Under the pieces are notes generated by a model. That model did not search any database. It was not told where the DNA came from and saw only the letters and a list, made by a program, of their open reading frames with translations. A stretch of 64,000 nt of DNA. Source: Ashinkailepas kermadecensis (Eukaryota > Arthropoda > Thecostraca > Neolepadidae). Shown here in pieces: positions 49,500 to 58,899 of this stretch. Each line of letters begins with the position of its first letter. The stretch's first letter is position 1. The position numbers and the translations under genes are program-made. The stretch spans positions 46,001 to 110,000 of the forward strand of contig JAOTOM010004363.1 of NCBI GenBank assembly GCA_034440615.1. Direction: 5' to 3'.

Positions 49500-50545
49500 T
49501 ACAGAATAGCATTGTGACACTCTCGAAGGTCAAACTAGGTCACGTTATCTTAGGTCACAAGTTCATGGTTTAAAAAAACGCGTGAACAGAAATTTCGAAA
49601 CTGACACAAGATGCAGTGGATCATGACGAGTTCAGCGATATGTAGCTTTGTGCAATTTGTGCTACTCTTCATTGAGTTCCAGGCCTTCAAAGAGTTCGGT
49701 GACCACTAAAATATGTCCGAGGCTATAACTCCTTAACCGTTGCTCGGATCTTTCTCGAAATTGCATAGCAGCTGGAATATAGTGACAAACTTACTCTATA
49801 TGAGTATTTTCCTTCGAATATGAAGTGTGGGCTGTTATTTTGGCCCCTTCACTTGTCAATTTGTCGTGGAATGGGCCACCTACTACAATTCGTAGGCATT
49901 TCTGCCATTTCTGTTTAGCCCTTGACCTCACAACGAGTTAGAACACTTGTGCAACATAGCACTCTATCAGATGACTAACATTCTCATTCCCTCACGTGCC
50001 TCGAACGTCAAAAGGCTTGTATTTCAGTAGCATGCCGTTCTAAACACATAATAGGCCACGATAAACTAGCACAAAAACAACCATGCATGTCTAATTTAGA
50101 ACGGATATGTAGAGTTTTAGGGACAAAACACTATTTTTATGTTTTACTCCGAAAGATAACATATCAAACTTTATTTCTGCACTTTTTCAAATCGCAATGT
50201 GACTGTCTCGAAGGTTAAATTAGGTCATTTAAGTCACGATGTCACGATTTCAAATTAACCGTAAGCGAAAATTCAGCAAAAATCAAAGTATGCAGTGAAA
50301 TGTTGTGAGTTCACCGATATATGCTTTTGCATGATTCGGTTTGTTCTTCATTGTGTTAAGGACCTCAAAATACACCATTGTTAGGTGGCATCTCCGAATT
50401 GCCAGAGGCTATAGCTCCTTGACCATTGACCTGATCTTTCTAAAAACGGCATAGCTGGATTCAGTGCATCAGATAACCCACAATTATTTTAATCAAAATA
50501 TAAAATATTGGGTGTTATGCTCTTGTCGATTTGTTGTGAATGGGC
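49500..50545. repeat. transposon A, right inverted repeats (two stacked)
   Basis: Two TIR ends occur one after another. 49,508-49,880 runs from ATTGTGACACTCTCGAAGGT to TTGTCGTGGAATGGGCC. 49,900-50,545 runs from CTACTACAATTCGTAGGCATTTCTGCC through CAATGTGACTGTCTCGAAGG to TTTGTTGTGAATGGGCC. Both end with the same terminal word as the left TIR (GGCCCATTC when inverted), so either could be the true end. The extra one is a second insertion or a tandem duplication. Confidence 0.8.
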
Positions 50546-51304
50546 CTGCTGTAGATTCAGCCATGCCGAGACAAAAAGTTGACATTGTGACACCAAATGT
50601 ACATGAAAGCTGTGAACAGCCACCAAGTTTCGTGGAGCTACTCCTAATAGCAATTGACATTGAAAAGCATGAAGAAGGGAGTGGGACTGAATCAGCATCA
50701 TAAGGAATCAGGATAAGACTAGGCAAAGTATATGCTTTCGTTAGCACGGGAGAAATATGGGAAACATTGACATTAGTGCACACTCGAAGATGGGTGTTTT
50801 GGGCTGCAATGAATCTTGCGCACCGTACATGCGATGCATGGGTTCCCCAGGAATGAAATGGAATAGCGCAGTGGACCACGTTAATTATCACATATCTGTA
50901 AATCTTACCATGTCCATCCTTGTACACAAAACTACTGAAACATACCATCCATTATAGGTGAATGAGGCTAGTTTCTCATAACATTGCCCGCTCTTTCTGA
51001 ACAGCACTGGTTTTGGTGTTGCAAGTGGGAATGGCTTGCAATAGTGGTGAAATATGTTTGTACGATTTCTTGTGTTATTGCTGTTGATATTGCACAAGTC
51101 TCGTGCCCACACTATTAATCATAAGTACTCTCTCATACAGTGCATAAGTACTAAAGGTTTTCTGGTCATACAATTTTCGGATTGATAAGTGTAAATGAGA
51201 AATTAGCATTAGCAGTCACCAACCAGGAGGTCTGAACCATCACAACCCACCCCGGATCTGCAGCCATATGCAGTGGACATCAGATTGTCTGCATTTTCTC
51301 TTTA
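50546..51304. other. spacer between transposons A and B
   Basis: Unique sequence at the centre of the mirror arrangement. A 46-codon open frame from 50,563 (MPRQKVDIVTPNVHESCEQP...) ends at 50,703. It may be a remnant of coding sequence, but I do not recognise it. Confidence 0.4.
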
Positions 51305-51895
51305 GGCCCATTCCACAACAACTTGACAACACCCAATATTATATATTTCGATGAAAATATTTGTATGGGGTTATCTGATGCGTCGAATCCAGCTATAACT
51401 CCTTGACAGGTCAACGGTCAAGGAGTTATAGCCTCGGGCATTTCTGAGATGTCACCAAACAAGGGTGTCTTTTGAGGTGCTCAGTACAATGAAGAACAAT
51501 CCGAATTGTGCAAAAGTATATATCGTTGAACTCACAATAATTCACTGCATCTTTTGGCTCTTTCGGAATTTTCGTTTACGAGGTATTTCAAATCGTGATA
51601 TCGTGACCTAACGTAACGTGACCTACTTTAACTATCGGGACAGTCACAATGCGATTTGAAAAAGCGCAGAAATGTAGTCCGATATATTATCTTTCGAAGC
51701 AAACATAAATAAAAATAAGGTTTTGCCCCTAAGAATATATATATCCGTTCAAAATTAGGCATGCATGGTTGTTTCTGCGTTAGTTTATCGTGGCCTGTTT
51801 TATCATTGGTTTAGAACAGTATATTACTGAAATACAAGCCTTTTGATGTTCGTGGCACGCATCCCATCACGTGCAGGTATTCCATCACGATGAGT
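51305..51895. repeat. transposon B, left terminal inverted repeat
   Basis: GGCCCATTCCACAACAACTT, then GGTTATCTGATGCGTCGAATCC, AACAAGGGTGTCTTTTGAGG, TTCACTGCATCTTTTGGCTC and AAATTAGGCATGCATGGTTG. It is inverted relative to 53,760-54,735 and in the same orientation as the left TIR of transposon A. It is uninterrupted at both points where SINEs have inserted into other arms. Confidence 0.9.
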
Positions 51896-52213
51896 AATCC
51901 CATTCATCTTGAACTGCTTGAGAACAAATTTGGCGCAGACGCATCCATTGACACATGCTGAGCCTAAACTGAATCGCATTGGATCATCAGCCGTCTACAT
52001 CGGTGTAATAATATAAAGTAACAGAATCACACAATGCAATGCAATACCATAATGTGTTACAGTACAGCATTATAATGCAATGCAATGCAATGATCTACAG
52101 ATGTGCAGATCACCCCATACCTTGTCAGAATCCCAGTTCAGGCTGACGATCTGTCACTGCGATAATATTAATCAACACAAGCTGTATCAGCGCGCACACC
52201 AACACGTCTCACT

Positions 52214-53730
52214 TCACCCAACTTCCATTAACACACGCCCCGCATCGGTAAGCAGTTCATAAACTATTACGGTGCTGTGAGTCAATGGTGCGAACTTGTA
52301 GTACCCATGTGTTCCTTTCACCGTGATGGCGTTCGGAAAGCGCTCGGTGAGGTGGGTCGTGACGTTCATTGCCTCCTGCTTTGATACAAATATGAATTTG
52401 ATGCAGCTGGCTAGCTTGTGCGACACATACTCAAACATGTCCTCCGCCGTCGGTATCTGGTTGTTAAGCGAGCGCTTGGGGCTCTCTTGAGTCGCGGCAC
52501 GCTTTGGCTGTGCCCCTGATGCCGTCGCAAGCGTCCATGCCATGATATGTGACAAAAAGCCACTCACAGGGTACCCCAAAATATGCCTGATGGTGACACA
52601 CATTAACGAAGTCATGTTTATTCTTATACAGCCGTCTGTGAAATACATATTTTTGGAGGTCAGGTACTGCGGTCCGAATTTCTGGGATAAGCCGTTGCAG
52701 GAACGCATGCACCATGTCAGTGTTGTGCTTTGTGCCGTCAGAGATACAGCAGTAGCTCTGATGGCACAGTACCTCGTCCTCACACCAGTACACTACAAAC
52801 TGGTGCCCCGTACACAGGGACGAATGCCAGTGGAAGCCTTGAGCTACATCCTGCACCACAAATTAATAATTGTCGGCGAAATCGTACTAGGCAATCACTT
52901 CACCCTCCTTGGCAATAGCCTTTGCGTAGGTGAAGTGCTGGCCTTGTTTGTCAGCCACAAAGTGGTGTTTGATCAGCTTCACGGTTTGCGGGCTGAAATA
53001 TCGCATGCTTCCCTCTTTGGTCTAAACTATTTCTGCGAGTGTACAGCGGTGCGTACTCATCCACTGTTTGTACCTAATATAATTATCCAAGTCATCATCT
53101 GGGGCTAAATCACCTTCACTCTCTTCTCCTGATTTGTCCGCGAGTCCTTAGAAAGTTCATCAGCCCGTCTTCACCAGGGCAGTCCTCAGTTGTGCATTAT
53201 ACAATCACGGTTTTCAATGTGTCACATACACACACATGCGAAATACAGCGTGATCGAGTAGGTTACGGTATTTGAGACCGAGAAGGCCGAGAGCGGATAT
53301 GAGCAGTTTTAGGTTTTGATGATAAGTGCACATGTACACCGAGTGCGTCCCACTGCTGCCTGCCAAGACGCAATGCTTTGGATGAAGGGCATCAAAGGTT
53401 AAGAAGCCGGTGCGAGGGTTTTCAGAGTTTTGCTTGTATATATCATATATCTCACACAAATTTTCCAAAGCAAACCTTTCTTGAACTCTACTTTTGGTTT
53501 CATCAACCTGTCGCACCGTGACACGGTCGGTCTTGCCGAGACACATTCGGCTGATCTGATCAGACTCCTAAAATAGCTATACTTTCACCTTGACTGCGTC
53601 CGACACCATCAGGCATTTCTTCGCTTCACAGGCAGCATGTTCAGCGAGAGTGAGCAGTGAGCACTGGGCACCCAAACACGGTGCCACCCCTTGTTTGTGC
53701 CCTCCCTGATATTTCACTACGTTCGTATAT
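52214..53730 (-). pseudogene. transposon B protein, putative transposase, decayed
   Basis: Same protein as transposon A, on the opposite strand and slightly better preserved. Blocks in order: MCLGKTDRVTVRQVDETK (53,546), LAGSSGTHSVYMCTYHQN (53,360), MVQDVAQGFHWHSSLCTGHQ (52,859), CCISDGTKHNTDMVHAFLQR, a short KNMYFTDG segment (52,650), FVNVCHHQAYFGVPCEWLF, YHGMDACDGIRGTAK, then IPTAEDMFEYVSHKLASCIK and VKGTHGYYKFAP. The QGFHW block and the CHHxxxFGVxxEW block are well-conserved family positions. It is broken by frameshifts near 53,215, 52,640 and 52,520. The upstream zinc-type N-terminal exon seen in transposon C is not found here. Confidence 0.75.
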
Positions 53731-53759
53731 TTTTATTTTCGCGATGTAATAAATGGTTG

Positions 53760-54735
53760 TGCTATAAATGGTTTCTCGGTTATCGGAATGCGATTGCTAT
53801 ATTGTGGATGCTTCTCTCTCCTTGTAATTCATGGTAAGGTATAACTCAGAAATAATCTACTACCACAATTTGGAGACATTTCTGCCATTTTGTTGGCCCT
53901 TGACCTCACGAGTTAGCACACTTGTGCAACACAACATTCAAGATCAGATGACTAACATTATCATCCCATCACGTGTCTCGAACGCCAAAAGCATTGTATT
54001 TCAGCAATATACCGTTCTAAATACATATTCACATAGGTCACGATAAACTAGCGCGAAAACAATCATGCATGCCTAATTTTAAACGGATATGTAGAGCTTT
54101 AAGAGCAAAACCCTGTTTTAAAAAAAATACTTTTTGCTTCGAAAGATTATATCTAACTTTAGTTATGCACTTCTTTAAATCGCATTGTGACTGTCCCGGA
54201 AGGTGATGGTTGTTGGTTTTACGACACGTCGACCGTTGAGTCCTGTAACGTCGCCAATCTCTCACGCCGATTGGTCGCGGGCGAAGAGCAGCGACAGATG
54301 AGACTCGAACCCACAATCTTTCGATTGTGAGACGGGCAACTTACCCCTAGATTGCTCGTCCCCCTTTTTGTAAAAATAGGTCACCTGTCCTAAGGTCACG
54401 ATGTCACGATTTCAAGTATCCAGTAAACAATAATTTTGAAATAGCCAAAAGATAAAATGGGTCATTGTGGGTTCACCGATATATACTTTTGCACAATTCA
54501 TATTGTTCTTCATTGAATTATAGTCCTAAAAAGACACCCTTGTTGGGTGACATCTCAAAAATTCCCTTGACTCCTTGACTTGACTCCTTGACCGTTGACT
54601 TGATCTTTCTAAAAATGGCAGAACTGGATTCGGCGCATCAGTTAGTCCCACACAAATATTTTCATTAAAATATAATATATTAAGTGTTATTTTGGCGTTT
54701 TCAATTGTCGATTTGTCGTGGATTTGCATATGGCG
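53760..54735. repeat. transposon B, right terminal inverted repeat
   Basis: Runs from GGTTTCTCGGTTATCGG and TTGTAATTCATGG through GGCATGCATGATTG-type words (inverted) to GTCGATTTGTCGTGG. It pairs with 51,305-51,895 within B, and over nearly 1 kb with the left arm of transposon A. It is interrupted by a family 1 SINE (54,204-54,368). Confidence 0.88.
54204..54368 (-). mobile_element. tRNA-derived SINE, family 1, copy 2
   Basis: On the minus strand the order is GGACGAGCAATCTAGGGGTA, then CACAATCGAAAGATTGTGGG with a B box TTCGAGTCTC, the body GACCAATCGGCGTGAGAGATTGGCGACG, and the tail GTCGTAAAACCAACAACC. It is a clear relative of the copy at 34,501. It splits the right TIR of transposon B between GGAAGG and TAGGTCACC. 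The corresponding sites at 50,210 and 51,630 are unsplit. Confidence 0.82.
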
Positions 54736-55384
54736 GACGTGGCCAATTTCTTTCGGTTTGATTTGACGAGCACACTCAAAAAGAGCTAGATTGGATTTCA
54801 CATGGAAGTATTGTGATATACTGGTGCAAAACACCATTTCTCTCTTCGTTCCAGTTGTGATTTCAATTCAGGTTGGTTGTGATAGAACGTTCCGTCGTGA
54901 TCCCTCTGCCTTCCCCGCCGATCCTCGATTCCTCTGGCAGCGATATTGACATGCAGATCCCGAGACCTCCGCCTCCGGTTTACAGTTATGTGTCATTGCG
55001 GTTGGTTCGAGGTCAGGAATCCACCATAGTTATCAGTCCAATATATCCACCTATGGATTCACCAACAGCTACTCAGGCAATCATCTCACATAGTCTTTCT
55101 CAATGCAATCCCATAAATATCCGCGTTTCATGCCTATTAAACCACTCGTTATTTCCGGCTATGCCTAGCCGTCACAGTCGGAACGCAGACATGACTTCAT
55201 GAAATACATAGCCAAACGGCATCTAGCGGATCGGTCCCTGAAATATATTAATGAATCTGTGTGTTTATCTAATTATGCAGTTCTTAGTGGTTAAAATATT
55301 TGCCATCATGGTTTTCATCGCTTTTCAATCCCATAGAACTGTACATGCAGGTTTCCAAACAGAGTCTCCTACTTCATTCATCAG
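54736..55384. other. unassigned DNA with a 109-codon open frame
   Basis: 54,873-55,202 on the plus strand encodes LPSPPILDSSGSDIDMQIPR and further Pro/Ser-rich residues. The composition is that of a disordered protein segment. I do not recognise it and see no partner exons. Confidence 0.25.
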
Positions 55385-55620
55385 CAGCACGGGGCATATG
55401 GAAAAGTTCTTGACTGGATTGAAACATTGCTAAGGGGAAGGAAACAAAAGGTAGTATGCAATGGATATGAATCTGAATGGAATAATTATGATTGGTGTGC
55501 CACAGGGCTCCGTTCCAGATACTCTTGTATTTATAATCTTCGTGAAGAATATTGAGGTTAGGCTGAGGAAAAGGCTGCTCAAATTTGCGCATTATATCAA
55601 CCTGGTAGCAATGGCTACGC
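55385..55620 (+). pseudogene. CR1-like RT fragment
   Basis: The plus strand encodes GAYGKVLDWIETLLRGRKQK and VVCNGYESEW, then in a shifted frame GVPQGSVPDTLVFIIFVKNI, the motif B region of a CR1/Jockey-type reverse transcriptase, and LKFAHYINLV where motif C (FADD) has decayed to FAHY. Only about 75 residues remain, ending at a GC-rich junction near 55,620. Confidence 0.72.
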
Positions 55621-55832
55621 GCCCGCTCGGCCGGTCGGCCAGTCCGCGGCCTTTTTGCGGCCAGCCGGTCGGCGAATAGAAACGCTTCCCCGGTGCGCTT
55701 ATCGGTGGGGTGTGGGTTATCAGAGATAGCGATAGACATCCGATAGCCAAATCGGACGCACCCGGGTGTGCGAAGGAGAAGGCAGGCTTCAGCAGGGGAA
55801 GGGGTGGACGGAACGTCACGTTTGCCACTGCC

Positions 55833-56160
55833 ACCTGTTGACAGAAAACGGAGACACAGCCGCACGATTTCACCGTCAGGGCTTCGCTGGCTCCTCTAGC
55901 ATACAACTGAGGAACTATTTTTGGATGTTATTGGACGTTATGAACTCTGGACGTTATGAACGTTCCCTCTGAAGCAAGTTTTGGACGTTGCGATCCTTGG
56001 ACGTTATGAACTCTGGACTTTATGAACGCACCGTATCCGAGACATTTTGGACTTTTTTGGACTTTATTTCGCATTTGGGACGTTATGATCCTTGGACGTT
56101 GTGAGCTTTGGACGTTATGAACTCTGGACGTTATGAACTCTGGATGTTATGAATGCTCCC
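55833..56160. repeat. CATAACGTCCA repeat element, right copy (inverted)
   Basis: Reads CTGTTGACAG, CTCCTCTAGC, ACAACTGAGGAACTATTT, then GGACGTTATGAACTCT-type words to ATGTTATGAATG. It is the near-complete reverse complement of 43,800-44,110. Confidence 0.9.
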
Positions 56161-56279
56161 CGATACGGACAGGCGGCGGAGGGGTTCTCCGCCCGCACGC
56201 TTTTGTCGCTGTCGCGGAATTGCACACCTGTTGGGTCGTCTGCCTCGTGAGAACACACGATCTACACCAGGCTTTTAAT

Positions 56280-56378
56280 CTACATCTGCACCTACATCTA
56301 CACCTGTCTACATCTACACCTGTCTACATCTACACCTGTCTACATCTACACCTGTCTACACCTGTCTACACCTGTCTA
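56280..56378. repeat. 16-bp minisatellite
   Basis: Unit TCTACATCTACACCTG, about five copies, ending in three copies of a shortened TCTACACCTG form. Confidence 0.93.
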
Positions 56379-57159
56379 GGCGGACGGCCGGACTTTGGCC
56401 AGCTTACTTTCTGTTCCTTTCTGACATTGGATCTGCTATAGTGCTGAATATAATTGTTGGATGGGAACGAGATTTCAGGAGAAGTTGATGTAGATGTTCA
56501 GCCTAATAGGGGTGCATTCATGATTCACAGTTATGTGCTTTCTATAGGAAACGCAGCCTCATGCACTACGTAACACGAATTCCACCGCGAACGCGTCTCA
56601 GTGGCGATGCTTCTTCTCGTCGCCATAACCACTTTTGGGCCGGAGGGACATGTTATAAATTTGGGGACAGGGGCATAAATTTGCCAAATGGACTATTTTT
56701 CCCCTCCCTGCAATTGACTGATCGCCTATTTTCGACCAAGATCATCAAGTAGTTCTGTTTTTTTTTGTAATAATGTAATTGTAATCTTATTGTTCTTCAG
56801 GAAGTATTTTATACAATTTTCATCCTCGATTTTATTCAATCACGGATGGCCGATAAATGATTGCTGTGTTGTTGTTCTGTCACATGATGGATGGCGGCCG
56901 GCTGTTCGCGAGCTCTGCAATCTCCGACAACAAAGCGGTGGACGTGTTGTTGGTTATTCTTATTCTATGCATTTTTGTCCATGCTAAAGTTTGCAGTTTT
57001 GGGGTAATGGCCGTTCGGGATGATATACAGCAAGAACAAATGAGTTGCATGGTATGTTCGTATAACGTACCAGGTAACTCATCACAATAATTGTCACCAA
57101 AATGTATCAACTGACTGGACTAGGTACACTCACAAGCATTTGAGAGCTACGGGCAGTCT
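56379..57159. other. unassigned DNA
   Basis: Nothing recognisable. Confidence 0.4.
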
Positions 57160-57500
57160 CGAACATCACTGGAAGGCTTCGTCCGAGCACCACAAGTTCT
57201 CAACTGAGTACCTAAGGTTCCCAAGATAGATGTTCTCGTCCGAAAATATTCCTCGGTTTCCGAGATGGTTTTGTGGCTTTTCTAAGAACCTTGACTGACA
57301 CCCTTCAAGAATATCCGAGAACCTTACTGAGGTTCGGACACCATTGTGAGCTCTCACAGGAGCACCACATATTTTGAATGGAGTATTGTATATGGTTTCT
57401 GATGCTATTGGAAGGTGTTATGAGAGCACCAAACGCTTCAACCTGGAAACCCCCATGTAGTCTCCGACACCGTTGCAGGGTATCACGAAAACACCACATT
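57160..57500. repeat. degenerate tandem repeat
   Basis: Diverged units with words such as CGAGCACCACA, GAGAGCACCAAA, GAAAACACCACA and TCCGACACCGTTG at roughly 60-80 bp spacing. Confidence 0.4.
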
Positions 57501-58899
57501 TTATTTTAAAAACTACTTGTCTGGAATAATTGTATATTTCATGCAACATACATCATACATAACTGCGATCACAAGGTTAGGGTACACTGACTCATTCATC
57601 AAACTCAATGTTCCGACCTTTTCTACTCGAACAACTTAGACAAAACCATAATCAAAATGGGCACACCCAAACAGTGAACCTGTGCGCTGCTCATGGTTGG
57701 TTTTTCACCTGCCACAGTGGCATGACCGAGCAATTCCTGAAGAAGAACTAACTGAACTAATGAATACATCAATTCACCATGTGATCACAAGTAACCAGCG
57801 ACTGGAAAACTTCGATGCATCACAGAAATCCACGACGACAGAGAACTCAACGCATCAAACAAATACAATCTCTTCAGATTCTTTCGAAAGCAAAATGATG
57901 CTCGGATGACAATTTGGCAGGCGACGTGTGCTGGCTACGAATATCTGTATATTTACCGCAAAATATGTAACGTTTAAAAATAGGCCTTCTTGTTACCAAC
58001 TGATTAGACTCAACGTATACTGCTTACGCTTTGTTGTGCGACTATCATACGTAGTGCTGACACATTTGTGAACTTTTAGTTCACCACATTTCACATCTGG
58101 AACAGATAGTTTTGTTCCACACACGATGCATGCAACGATGCGTAAAACTTTGTTGCTCCCTTCAAAACTTTGTTGACTTTGAACCCACCTTCCCGTCCAG
58201 AAGGTGGAAGACTGCGCACTGCTCAGGCGCGAGCAGAACCCACCTCCCCGTCCCCACAGTGGACGACTGCGCACTTTGATGGAGAGCGAGCATGCAAAAA
58301 CGAGCCATAACCCGCAGGAACAACTCAGAAGCAGGACCTCCTATATGTTAACTAGATGGGATGCGTCCCACCTAGTGCCGTGAAATCCCACATAGTGGGG
58401 CGAAGAATCCCACCTAGTCAAAGGAAGCTCCAATGGAGAAAGCAGCCAAAGAAACCTTCGTACAGTTCTGGTAGCGGAAGTCATTTTTTTCCTTAGAGCG
58501 GTGTATTTTTATCAAGAAGATAAAATGGTAGCAAGTTGGCAGCACTTCTACTTAGGTCAAATCGACGATGAAGGTCCAAACGTGAAATATTTCTGTGAAA
58601 AAAATGCATGCTACAAAGCCAGCAATTGGATCCATTAACGTAGTATTATAAAAACATGACTTTTTAGACTTTTACGCACACCACAAGAGGAGCGGGGCGA
58701 CGCGAGCCAGGCCGCATGACATGAGTGACGAGAGCTAGATATTCATTTGTGGTCTTTTCTTCGATTTGCTAAAATTAAGAGACATATGAAGCTAGATACC
58801 TTTGTAAAAAGACCAGGTGTGTAACGTGGTGGAATATTCATCGTTCCCCCCCCCGGCGACACTGCCCCCTTTCCCCCGGGCAAAGTGGGTAGTTGCCCC
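57501..58899. other. unassigned DNA
   Basis: Small repeated phrases only: CCCACCTAGT/CCCACATAGT three times at 58,367-58,420 and ACCCACCTTCCCGTCC / ACCCACCTCCCCGTCC at 58,184 and 58,239. Short C-rich tracts lie at 58,845-58,910. No gene is recognised. Confidence 0.4.

Noticed and set aside
54873..55202. Confident host exon
   Set aside because: Only a Pro/Ser-rich open frame with no motif, no clear splice sites and no neighbours.
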